Positions 22,171 through 30,032 of a stretch of 64,000 nucleotides of DNA are shown one piece after another. Within the stretch, counting starts at the first letter, position 1. Each line of letters opens with the position of its first letter. The DNA comes from Deinococcus ficus. Lineage in GTDB: Bacteria; Deinococcota; Deinococci; Deinococcales; Deinococcaceae. Both the position numbers and the translations under genes were made by a program. The stretch is taken from contig NZ_CP021081.1 in NCBI RefSeq assembly GCF_003444775.1, forward strand, positions 856,001-920,000. The letters run 5' to 3'. The notes under the pieces were generated by a model. The model saw nothing but the letters and a program-made list of their open reading frames with translations, ran no database searches and had not been told where the DNA came from.

Positions 22171-22330
22171 CTAGAGCCTGCCCGTCAGCTAAACGTCCCT
22201 CTTTCGGTGGAGGGGCCTGAATACGTCATTTCGCAGGGGTCTTCTGGTAGTCGACACTCATGACGCCGGGGTAGGGTGCAGGCAATCACGGCATGTTCTG
22301 CGGTGCCCCTCTCTGCTTCCGGAGGTCGGT

Positions 22331-22639
22331 ATGCCTGCCCCACTTTCCTTTCCCTTCTCCGTCTCGCTCGGCTGGGTGCCGGGTTCGATGCACCTCGTGC
22401 AGTTCCGCGCCTGGGACCGCACGTTCGTGGTCGCGCTGGTGCAGGTGCGGTTCGTGTCCCCACAGGCGCAGGCGCCGCTGTTCCTGAGCGGAACGGTGCT
22501 CGTTAGTCTGGCGGACGTTCAGCTCTCCACCGCCGAGCAGCAGGTGTTCGACCGGCTGCGGGCTGCAGCCAGCCGCGACGAGGTGCTGAACGAGGCCTGG
22601 CCGCAGGGCGGACCCGTTGCCCCGGCCCTTCTCGCGTGA
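22331..22639 (+). CDS. Hypothetical protein, 102 aa
   Basis: I do not recognise it. The ATG at 22331 has a good ribosome site (GGAGG, 5 nt away) and a TAGGGT box further upstream. The sequence is soluble, with strands such as HLVQFRAWDRTFVVALVQVRF and a helical end (STAEQQVFDRLRAAASRDEV). The codon pattern is GC-rich at third positions like the neighbours, supporting a real gene. No link to surrounding genes is apparent. Confidence 0.6.
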   Translation: MPAPLSFPFSVSLGWVPGSMHLVQFRAWDRTFVVALVQVRFVSPQAQAPLFLSGTVLVSLADVQLSTAEQQVFDRLRAAASRDEVLNEAWPQGGPVAPALLA

Positions 22640-22738
22640 GTAGAAGAAGGGGCAACCCCTGGTAGGCCAGCCATCCGGGACGTTGTCTGTTGGGGCCGGC
22701 CAAATCGATGTACCCGGCGGCGTAAACTGTGGTATCCC

Positions 22739-22927
22739 ATGAAACTTAATCGATTAAAGAAGGTGAGATACATCGCCATTGATGTGCCCGGTCAGGGCTG
22801 GCGCATCTGGAGCACCCCCGTGCAGGAATGGTGGGGGGAAACCTTTCCCACGTACCCCACAGCCCTGCTCGACGAACTGAACGGACAGAAACGCACCGAC
22901 CAGATCATGAAACTCCTGCACTCCTGA
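22739..22927 (+). CDS. Hypothetical small protein, 62 aa
   Basis: I do not recognise it. A basic start (MKLNRLKKVRYI) is followed by a Trp-rich middle (GWRIWSTPVQEWWGETFP) and a helical end (LLDELNGQKRTDQIMKLLHS). A TAAACT box lies 10 nt before the ATG. The base composition is less GC-rich than most genes here and the codon use (AAA, TTA) differs, so it could be recently acquired or atypical. It may be a short DNA- or membrane-associated factor; there is no direct evidence. Confidence 0.5.
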   Translation: MKLNRLKKVRYIAIDVPGQGWRIWSTPVQEWWGETFPTYPTALLDELNGQKRTDQIMKLLHS

Positions 22928-23146
22928 GATGGAATCGCATCGGAGCACACGGCGCGGCCCCAGACGAGCCGACTGATCTGCCTACACCTGCAACGGCAGA
23001 AAAGCGCAGCACAGTTCACGGACCCATGTCGGAATCTGAATGCCATTTCGTTGGCTCTGGCTGCTCCCCGGTTCGCCCTTCACACCATGACGAAGGAAGA
23101 GCGGAACTTAGGGCGGTCTGCGCCCCCAACGCCCCGCTGAATACAA

Positions 23147-23175
23147 TTGACAGGACGTGAATACGGGTGTACATT
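23147..23175 (+). promoter_or_regulatory. Near-consensus sigma-70 promoter
   Basis: TTGACA (23147-23152), 17 nt spacer, TACATT (23170-23175). It is the best -35/-10 match in the window. The transcript would start near 23182, a few bases before a terminator-like hairpin, and otherwise read antisense to the DUF4142 gene. Confidence 0.55.
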
Positions 23176-23185
23176 AAAGAAATCA

Positions 23186-23217
23186 AGGCGTCCCCCGGGA
23201 CGCCTGCTTCCTTTTCG
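23186..23217. terminator. Bidirectional terminator-like hairpin
   Basis: AGGCGTCCC (23186-23194) pairs with GGGACGCCT (23197-23205). On the minus strand it is followed by TGATTTCTTTAA, fitting the end of the Mn-catalase/DUF4142 transcript; on the plus strand by GCTTCCTTTTCG. Confidence 0.65.
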
Positions 23218-23298
23218 CCTGTCGGCCCTCAGCTGTCCGATTCACGAGTGAAGGGCGCCCGATTCTCGCCTGGAGGCCGGGCGCCGTGCTTGCCCTAC

Positions 23299-23899
23299 TT
23301 ACTGCGTGACTATCCCCTGCAGGGTGCGGGCGCGCTCCAGGTGCATTCTCAGGTGGGGCAGGGTCTGCACGGCGTGCGCGCGCAGCTGCGGCTGGTGCCC
23401 GGCCCGACTGTAGGCCGTGAAGGTTGACGGCCTGCTCGTGCGCGGTGAGCTGCGCGGCCATGTACGCCTGATCGAAGGCAGCGCCCTGCAACGTCCCCAG
23501 CTGGGTCAGGAGGGCGGCGTGCGGTCTCTGCGGCGCGGTGGGTAGCGGTACCTGCAGCCCGGAGGCCAGGGCCTTCAGACGCTGGCTGGCGGCGGTGTGG
23601 TCCGCGATCAGTTGCTGGGCGTAGGCACGGACGTCGGGGCTGGCGGCGCGGGTCAGGGCGAGCTGCGAGGACTGGATTTCGAACAGGTCTCCGGAGGCCG
23701 CCTGCTGCGCGAAGCACAGGTCACTGGGCGTGGGGCGGGCGCCAGCCGCGCCGGCGGGCGTGCTCTGGGCCGGCAGGCCGCACGGGGAAGCGGCGTGGGC
23801 GGGCGGGGGAGCGCTAGCGCCGCCGAGGGCGTGAGCGGCGGTGCCGAGCGTGAGGCCGAGCAGCAGGGAGGGCCAGGTCAGGCGGGTCAGGTTCTTCAT
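23299..23899 (-). pseudogene. DUF4142 ferritin-like protein, frameshifted
   Basis: An exported four-helix DUF4142 protein broken by a frameshift. The ATG at 23899 has AGGAG upstream and opens a signal peptide (NLTRLTWPSLLLGLTLGTAA). The DUF4142 body follows: FAQQAASGDLFEIQSSQLAL, AYAQQLIADHTAAS and FDQAYMAAQLTAHEQAV. Near 23415-23430 the frame is lost. The expected ending SRAGHQPQLRAHAVQTLPHL, then RMHLERARTLQ, is found in another frame and ends at TAA 23301-23299. The total of 601 nt is one base over a multiple of three, equal to a 1-nt insertion or a 2-nt deletion. It lies 44 nt behind Mn-catalase, probably in one operon. A sequencing error is possible. Confidence 0.75.
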
Positions 23900-23943
23900 G
23901 GGGGCTCCTGAGGGTGAAGGGAGGATGGTGTGTGGCGGGCAGG

Positions 23944-24834
23944 TCAGGACTGGTCGCTGTCGGGGGCAGTGCGGATGGTCTGGTCCTGCCGCGTGCCGTC
24001 TGCGCCGGCCATCTGCTGCACCTGCGCGTAGCCCTGCGGCATGGGCGGCGCGAGCTGGGGTTTGTCGCCCAGGGGGCTGGCCTTGCGCACGCGGAACTCG
24101 CCGAGGCCGTCCAGGGATGGGCCGGAACTCCAGCGGCCCTCGGGGATGGGCACGCCGTCCAGGCCGGTGCTGACGAAGTCGTAGCTGACCTCGCGGATCT
24201 CCTCGCTGACGTCGAAGGAGTTTGGGATGGGCAGGTTGGCCTGTGCACCGCCGAGTTCCTCGATCACCGCCAGCCACTGCTGCTGGTGCATGGTGTCGCG
24301 GGCGATCAGGAAGCGCAGCATGTCCTTCATGCCGGGGTCGTCGGTGAGTTCCAGCAGCCGGCAGGCCAGGACGCGCCCGGTGGCCTCGGCGGTCACGTTG
24401 GCGTACATGTCGGCCACGAGGTTCCCGCTAGCGTACACGTGCGACGCGTCGAAGGGCACGCCGTTGGCGTCGCTGGGCAGGGCCGCCATGCCCGCCGACA
24501 GGTACTGCCGGGGGTCCATGCCGCCCATGACGGCCGCGACGACCGGGTTGTGTGCAGCGGCCGCTTCCTGCTCGGAGGCGGGCGCGCCTTCCAGATTCAG
24601 GGCGACGGCGGTCGCGAGCATCTGAATGTGGCTGATCTCCTCCGTGCCCGTCTCCATGAGCAGGTCGCGGTACTTCACGGGGCCGCGCGCACCGAACGCC
24701 TGGAAGAGGTACTGGAGACACACGCGGATCTCGCCCTCGACGCCGCCGATGGCCTGTTGCAGCAGGCGGGCGAAGCGGGGGGCGGGCGTCTGCACGGTCA
24801 CGGGGTACTGGAGTTTGCTGTCGTGGTAGAACAT
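23944..24834 (-). CDS. Manganese (non-heme) catalase
   Basis: A 296-residue dimanganese catalase that dismutates hydrogen peroxide. The four-helix ligands are visible and fall on the same numbers as in the Lactobacillus enzyme: Glu35 (GVEGEIRVCLQY), Glu66 and His69 (ETGTEEISHIQM), then a Glu in VTAEATGRVLACRLLE and a His in ARDTMHQQQW. The C-terminal extension has SLDGLGEFRV. Cytoplasmic; no signal peptide. A ribosome-site-like GGAG precedes the ATG. The frameshifted DUF4142 gene follows on the same strand. It complements the heme catalase at 36264. Confidence 0.93.
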   Translation of the reverse strand: MFYHDSKLQYPVTVQTPAPRFARLLQQAIGGVEGEIRVCLQYLFQAFGARGPVKYRDLLMETGTEEISHIQMLATAVALNLEGAPASEQEAAAAHNPVVAAVMGGMDPRQYLSAGMAALPSDANGVPFDASHVYASGNLVADMYANVTAEATGRVLACRLLELTDDPGMKDMLRFLIARDTMHQQQWLAVIEELGGAQANLPIPNSFDVSEEIREVSYDFVSTGLDGVPIPEGRWSSGPSLDGLGEFRVRKASPLGDKPQLAPPMPQGYAQVQQMAGADGTRQDQTIRTAPDSDQS

Positions 24835-25104
24835 TCGGTCTCCGGGCGGGGGGTATGAGGGGGCGGCGGGCCGGACCGGGCCCGCGGAACTGGGGCTGGG
24901 CGGGTGGCCTGCTCACTGTGGCCCTTGCGGTGCGGGCCGGGATGACAGGCCTCCTCAGGGGGGCAGGGGGCAAGTTGCGGCCCGTCCTTCAGTCCCGTGA
25001 ATGGCCCTTGAGGTTGGTGCTGGCCGCCGGGCGGCCTGGGGGCCGCGCGTGAATCGTTGCGCGCGGCCCGATTGGGGCGCGGGGGCGCGGTACACTGGCG
25101 CGTT

Positions 25105-27657
25105 ATGGTCCGCGCGCGTGTGAAACCTGAAGTGATGAGTCCGGTGGGGGGGCACGCCCAGCTGCGTGCGGCCGTGGAGGCCGGCGCCGACGCCGTGTTC
25201 TTCGGCGTGAACGCTCCCGCCGGGGAGTCGCGCGGCTTTCACGCGCGTGCGAAGGTGGGGTTCAGCGCCGAGGAACTGCCGGACCTGATGAAGGGCCTGC
25301 ACGAGCGGGGCGTGATGGGCTTCGTGACCTTCAACATCCTGGTGTTCGACCGGGAGCTCCGGCAGGCCGAGCGGCAGCTGATTCACCTCGCCGAGTCGGG
25401 CGTGGACGCATTGATCGTGCAGGACCACGGCATGGTGCGCCTGGCGCGGGAGATCTGCCCGGATCTGCCCATTCACGGCAGCACGCAGATGAGCATCACG
25501 TCCGCCGAGGGCGCCGAACTCGCCCGCCGCTTCGGGGCGAGCCGGGTGGTGCTGGGCCGCGAACTGAGTCTCAAGGACATCGAGCGCATCGCGAATACCA
25601 CTGACGTGGAGCTGGAGACCTTCGTGCACGGCGCGCTGTGCGTGAGTTACAGCGGGCAGTGCTTCTCCAGCGAGGCGTGGGGGGGCCGCAGCGCGAACCG
25701 CGGGCAGTGCGCGCAGGCCTGCCGCCTGCCGTACGAGATGATCGTGGACGGCCTGGAACGCGACCTCGGCGACGCGCGGTACCTGCTCTCGCCCGGCGAC
25801 CTGTACGCCCTGCATCAGGTGCCGGACCTCGTGCGGATCGGCGTGGACTGCCTGAAGATCGAGGGCCGGTACAAGGACGCCGAGTTCGTCGCCCTGACCA
25901 CCGCCGCGTACCGCCGGGCGGTAGACGAGGCCTGGGCCGGCCGGCCGCTGTCCGTGACCGCGCAGGAGGAACGCGACCTGGAGCAGGTGTACTCGCGTGG
26001 GCTGGGGCCGCACTTCATGGCCGGCACGAACCACCAGACGGTCGTGCGGGGCCGCGCGCCCCGGCACCGCGGCGTGCGCGTGGGCACCGTGCGCGGCGCC
26101 ACCGAGCGCGGCGTGCTGGTGGAACTGAGCGAGGTCGTGCACGCCGGCGACGGGCTGGTGTTCGACCCGGCGAACTGGCGCTCCCCGCAGGGCCGCGAGG
26201 AAGGCGGGTTCCTGTACGGCCTGTGGCAGGGCGGCCGGCAGCTGGAGGGCGCGCCGAGCGTGGGGCAGGTGTACGAACTGCGTTTCGGGCGGGGCGCGGT
26301 GGACGCCCGCATGATCCGCGAGGGTGACCCGGTGTGGCGCACCCAGGACCCCGGCCTGAACGCGCGGGTCAAGCCCCTGCTGGACGCGGCCGACCCGGTG
26401 CACACCCGCCCGGTGACGGCGCAGTTCGTGGGCCGGGTCGGGGAGGTGCCGGCCCTGACCCTGACCGACGAGGGGGGCCGCAGCGTGACCGTGCACGGTG
26501 AGGCGCCCCTGCAGGAGGCCCGCAACCGCGCGCTGGACGAGGCCGGTCTGCGCGAGCAGCTGGGGAAGCTGGGCGGCACGCCGTACCACCTCAGCGCCCT
26601 GAACGTGGACCTGCACGGTGCGGGCTTCCTGCCGGTGAGCGCCCTGAACGCCCTGCGTCGCGACGCCGTGGCCGCCCTGACCGCCCTGCGCGGGCAGGCC
26701 CCCGACCGCCGGACCACCCCCAAACTCGCGGAGTCGCTGGCCGCGCTGGGGCCCGCGGCGCTCACCGAGCCGGGCAGGCCGCGCCTGCATGTGCTGGTGC
26801 GCACCCCGGAACAGCTGGACGCCGCGCTGGAGGTGGGCGCGGACTCGGTCACGCTGGACTACCTGGAGCTGTACGGCCTGAAACCCAGCGTGGAGCGCGT
26901 GAAGGCTGCCGGCATTCCCGTGCGGGTCGCCAGCCCCCGCATCCTGAAACCCACCGAGCAGAACCTGGAGAAGTTCCTGCTGTCGCTGGACGCCGAACTG
27001 CTGGTGCGTTCGGGGGGGCTGCTGGAGGGCCTGCAGGACGCCCCGAACCACCCAGTGCTGATTGGGGACTTCAGCCTGAACGCCGCGAACGTCCTGACCA
27101 CCCGCGCCCTGCTGGACCTGGGCCTCACGCGGATCACGCCCACGCACGACCTGAACGCCCGGCAGATCACGGAACTCGCCGGACTGGTCGGCCCCGAGCG
27201 GCTGGAAGTGATCGCGTACCAGCACCTGCCGGTGTTCCACACCGAGCACTGCGTGTTCTGCCGCTTCCTGTCGGAGGGCACGGACTACACGAACTGCGGC
27301 CACCCGTGCGAGTCGCACCGCGTGGCCCTGCGCGACGAGCGCGGCGTGCAGCACCCGGTGATGGCGGACGTCGGCTGCCGGAACACGGTGTTCGAGGGCC
27401 GCCCCCAGGTGGCTGGCCTGCACCTGGAAGACTGGCTGACGGCGGGCCTGCGGGATTTCCGCCTGGAGTTCGTGCACGAGACGCCGGAGCAGGTCCGGGG
27501 GGTGATCCGCCTGCACCGCGCCGCCCTGGCGGGCGAGCTGGACCTGGCGGAGCTGCAGGAGGGCCTGGACACCCTGGCCGACCAGGGCACCACCGAGGGC
27601 AGCCTGTTCGTGCCGAACGACTTTGGGCTGCTGGACGCCCTGCCTCTGCTGGGTTGA
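25105..27657 (+). CDS. Long-form U32 family protein (RNA hydroxylation / peptidase U32)
   Basis: An 850-residue U32 protein. The N-terminal half carries the family signature ETFVHGALCVSYSGQCFSS near 170-190 and the downstream Cys set (GQCAQACRLPYE), which in U32 proteins bind an iron-sulfur cluster; AGADAVFFGVNAP is at the start. A DUF3656-like middle and a second U32-like half (from about 560, EVGADSVTLDYLELYG; Cys in HCVFCRFLSEG and NCGHPCESHR) make it twice the length of the short family members. E. coli relatives (TrhP, RlhA) hydroxylate tRNA or 23S rRNA, so an RNA-modifying role is more likely than proteolysis. Leaderless: TACACT ends 8 nt before ATG 25105. Confidence 0.9.
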   Translation: MVRARVKPEVMSPVGGHAQLRAAVEAGADAVFFGVNAPAGESRGFHARAKVGFSAEELPDLMKGLHERGVMGFVTFNILVFDRELRQAERQLIHLAESGVDALIVQDHGMVRLAREICPDLPIHGSTQMSITSAEGAELARRFGASRVVLGRELSLKDIERIANTTDVELETFVHGALCVSYSGQCFSSEAWGGRSANRGQCAQACRLPYEMIVDGLERDLGDARYLLSPGDLYALHQVPDLVRIGVDCLKIEGRYKDAEFVALTTAAYRRAVDEAWAGRPLSVTAQEERDLEQVYSRGLGPHFMAGTNHQTVVRGRAPRHRGVRVGTVRGATERGVLVELSEVVHAGDGLVFDPANWRSPQGREEGGFLYGLWQGGRQLEGAPSVGQVYELRFGRGAVDARMIREGDPVWRTQDPGLNARVKPLLDAADPVHTRPVTAQFVGRVGEVPALTLTDEGGRSVTVHGEAPLQEARNRALDEAGLREQLGKLGGTPYHLSALNVDLHGAGFLPVSALNALRRDAVAALTALRGQAPDRRTTPKLAESLAALGPAALTEPGRPRLHVLVRTPEQLDAALEVGADSVTLDYLELYGLKPSVERVKAAGIPVRVASPRILKPTEQNLEKFLLSLDAELLVRSGGLLEGLQDAPNHPVLIGDFSLNAANVLTTRALLDLGLTRITPTHDLNARQITELAGLVGPERLEVIAYQHLPVFHTEHCVFCRFLSEGTDYTNCGHPCESHRVALRDERGVQHPVMADVGCRNTVFEGRPQVAGLHLEDWLTAGLRDFRLEFVHETPEQVRGVIRLHRAALAGELDLAELQEGLDTLADQGTTEGSLFVPNDFGLLDALPLLG

Positions 27658-27831
27658 TTTCAGGCCGGCCGCGAATGGTGAAGGAACGCTCAATTTGGGC
27701 GGCCACAGAAGCCCCGTCCTGCACACGACCCTTCAACGTCGAAATGCCTTCCGGGGCCCACTGGCAGGCCGGTTCCTGTCGCCGGAAAGCCGGCTCATCT
27801 GGATGCGGAAGAGCCGCCCGTACGCTGGGTC

Positions 27832-28404
27832 ATGACGCCCACCCGAGCCCCTGCCCAGGCCCACCCGGTGAAGGTGGAGCGCCACGACACCGCCGGAATG
27901 CAGCACCACACCAACACCGGCGTACGCGAGGTGCACACCTACCGCCAGACGCCGCACGGCCTGTTCGTCGCGCGGGACTTCGTGGACCACCCCCGCGTCC
28001 GGCACTGGCAGGCCCACCTGCTGCCCGCCCTGCACCTCGTGGTGTGCCTGTACGACTTCCACGTGCAGCGCGAACACGACTACTACCTGGACATCGCCCA
28101 CGTCCACCGGGACGGGGCCGTCTGGATCGTGCAGGACCACTACCTGGACATCGTGATCCACGACGGCCGCACGGCCGAACTGCTCGACGAGGACGAACTG
28201 CACGCCGCCTGCGCGGCCGGCTTCATCAGCGACGAGGACGTGTACCAGGCGCAGCTTCGGGCACTGGTGACGCTGGACGGCCTGCACCACGCCCGCTACC
28301 GCCTGCCGGTCTGGCTGGCCGGGCAGGGCGTGCAGCTCGACTGGCTGCCCGCGCCCCGGCAGGTGGCGCCCGCCCAGGCGGCCCCGCAGCGCCTGACCGC
28401 CTGA
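27832..28404 (+). CDS. DUF402 domain protein (nucleotide phosphatase-like)
   Basis: A 190-residue soluble protein. The DUF402 pattern is seen in YYLDIAHVHRDGAVWIVQDHYLDIVIHDG (read in two parts, about 83-112) and LLDEDELHAA, where the acidic residues bind metal in Ntdp/FomD-type relatives. It probably acts on a nucleotide or related phosphate; the substrate is not known. Leaderless: TACGCT (27821-27826) ends 5 nt before the ATG. It stands alone, about 60 bp before the nucleotidyltransferase gene. Confidence 0.75.
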   Translation: MTPTRAPAQAHPVKVERHDTAGMQHHTNTGVREVHTYRQTPHGLFVARDFVDHPRVRHWQAHLLPALHLVVCLYDFHVQREHDYYLDIAHVHRDGAVWIVQDHYLDIVIHDGRTAELLDEDELHAACAAGFISDEDVYQAQLRALVTLDGLHHARYRLPVWLAGQGVQLDWLPAPRQVAPAQAAPQRLTA

Positions 28405-28462
28405 CATCCGGTCCGCGCTCACCTGCGGCCTCCAGACCCGGCGGGCCGCGGTAGGGTCCGGC

Positions 28463-29245
28463 ATGTCCACGGTTCCCCCCGTCACCCCACAGGCCCGGCT
28501 GGAGGCCGCCCTGCCCGCCGCACTCGACCGCATCCGGCAGACGCCCGCCGTGTACGCCGCGCTGTGGTGCGGGTCTGCGGCGCGCGGGGAAGGCAACGAC
28601 CTCAGCGACCTGGACCTTCACGTGCTGGTCACCGGGGATGAACGCTGGCGCAGCAGCTTCACGATGCACGGCCCGGACGGGCGTGGCGTGCAGGTGGAGG
28701 TCTTTCACAACCCGCTGCGCAAGGTCCGGGCCATGTTCGCCGCGGGCGACGCGGCCACGCTCGCCATGTACGCCGGGGGCCGCCCGGTGCTGCCGCACCC
28801 GGACCTGGAAGCTGTGCAGGCCGAGGCCCGCGCCCTTCTGGACGCCGGGCGTGTCCCGCAGCCCGTGAACGCCTGGGACCGTTTCGCGCTGCTGGAAACC
28901 GTGATGGACGCCCGCGCGGAACAGCATGCGCCCGCCCACGCCGCGTACGTGATGCTCGGCGTGACCCGCCACGCGGTGCCCCTGCTGTACCGCCTGCGCG
29001 GCTGGTGGGATGTCTCGCCCCGCCACTGGCTGGCGGACATGGAGGCCCGCGATCCGGCGGTGGCCGCCGAGCTGCACGCGTGCCTGACCGTCCCCGACCC
29101 CGCGCGGCGGCAGGCGGCCTTTGAGGCGCTGGCCCGGCGGGTCACCGGGGACTTCACGTATCACGACCTGGACGGCGAGCGCCAGCGCGTGCCCCAGGGC
29201 CGGACCGGCGGGCCAGAAGGGTCCCTGTCAGAGCGGCGCGCGTAG
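28463..29245 (+). CDS. Nucleotidyltransferase-fold protein
   Basis: A 260-residue protein with the polymerase-beta-type signature WCGSAARGEGNDLSDLDLHV (about 35-54), including the GS motif and the two metal-binding Asp residues. The remaining helical part resembles aminoglycoside-nucleotidyltransferase-like proteins of unknown substrate. A Pro/Gly/Arg-rich tail follows. TAGGGT lies 5 nt before the ATG (leaderless). The stop codon TAG (29243-29245) is also the first half of the TAGGCT -10 box of the following ABC gene. Confidence 0.78.
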   Translation: MSTVPPVTPQARLEAALPAALDRIRQTPAVYAALWCGSAARGEGNDLSDLDLHVLVTGDERWRSSFTMHGPDGRGVQVEVFHNPLRKVRAMFAAGDAATLAMYAGGRPVLPHPDLEAVQAEARALLDAGRVPQPVNAWDRFALLETVMDARAEQHAPAHAAYVMLGVTRHAVPLLYRLRGWWDVSPRHWLADMEARDPAVAAELHACLTVPDPARRQAAFEALARRVTGDFTYHDLDGERQRVPQGRTGGPEGSLSERRA

Positions 29246-29255
29246 GCTGGCGGGA

Positions 29256-30032
29256 ATGATCGAGGTCCAGCATTACACCAAGCGCTTCGGGCGGGTCGCG
29301 GCCGTGGACGACCTGAGCTTCACCGTGCACCCGGGAGAGATCTTCGGGCTGCTGGGCAGCAACGGCGCCGGCAAGACCACGACCATCCGCGCGCTGGTGG
29401 GCCTCACCCGCCCCACGGCCGGCACGGTGCGCGTGCAGGGCTTCGACGTCTGGAAGGATCCCGTGCGCGCCAAGGCAGCCTTCGGGTACATCCCGGACCG
29501 CCCGTACCTGTACGGGAAACTCACCGCGCGGGAACTGCTGCGCTTCGTGGGGCAGCTGTACCGGGTGCCCGGCACGGACGATCAGATCAGCCGCTGGCTG
29601 GACCTGTTCCGCCTCACGGACTTCGGGAACGAGCTGCTGGAGACGTACTCGCACGGCATGCGTCAGAAGGTCGCCATCATCGCCGCGATGCTGCCCGACC
29701 CGCCGGTGCTGATCGTGGACGAACCGATGGTCGGCCTGGACCCGCACGCCGCCCGGCAGGTGCGCGAACTGTTCCGCGGGCACGCTGACCGGGGCCGCAC
29801 GGTGCTGCTCACCACGCACAGCCTGCCGCTGGCCGAAGCGGTGTGCGACCGGCTGGTCGTGCTGGACCGCGGGCGCGTGCTGGGCGAGGGCACCATGGAC
29901 GACCTGCGCGCCCGGACCGGCACGGCCGCCGGCGGGGTGCACGGCGACAGCCTGGAGCGCATCTTCTTCCGCCTGCTGGAGGAGGAGCAGGCCGAGGCCG
30001 ACCGGCGCCGGGAAGCGCTGGACCCCGCATGA
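29256..30032 (+). CDS. ABC transporter ATP-binding protein
   Basis: A 258-residue ATPase. Walker A GSNGAGKTTT is near 37-46, the signature YSHGMRQKV near 132-140, Walker B VLIVDEPMVGLD near 152-163 and the H-loop in LLTTHSL. It is of the YxlF/CcmA type that powers membrane proteins of unknown substrate. The start is ATG 29256, 7 nt after TAGGCT, whose TAG is the stop of the previous gene. It overlaps the permease gene (ATGA), so the two form the transporter. Confidence 0.92.
   Translation: MIEVQHYTKRFGRVAAVDDLSFTVHPGEIFGLLGSNGAGKTTTIRALVGLTRPTAGTVRVQGFDVWKDPVRAKAAFGYIPDRPYLYGKLTARELLRFVGQLYRVPGTDDQISRWLDLFRLTDFGNELLETYSHGMRQKVAIIAAMLPDPPVLIVDEPMVGLDPHAARQVRELFRGHADRGRTVLLTTHSLPLAEAVCDRLVVLDRGRVLGEGTMDDLRARTGTAAGGVHGDSLERIFFRLLEEEQAEADRRREALDPA

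Larger units (their letters stand above)
22928..23298. other. Intergenic region with promoter and hairpin, no gene
   Basis: No convincing ORF. The stretch is less GC-rich than its surroundings. It holds a near-consensus promoter (23147-23175) and a 9-bp hairpin (23186-23205), described separately. TGAATAC occurs at about 23138 and again at about 23158, overlapping the -35 region. Confidence 0.6.

Noticed and set aside
23167..23427. Plus-strand 86-codon ORF starting inside the strong promoter
   Set aside because: Its GTG overlaps the -10 box and its codons are antisense to the DUF4142 ending, which has clear homology.
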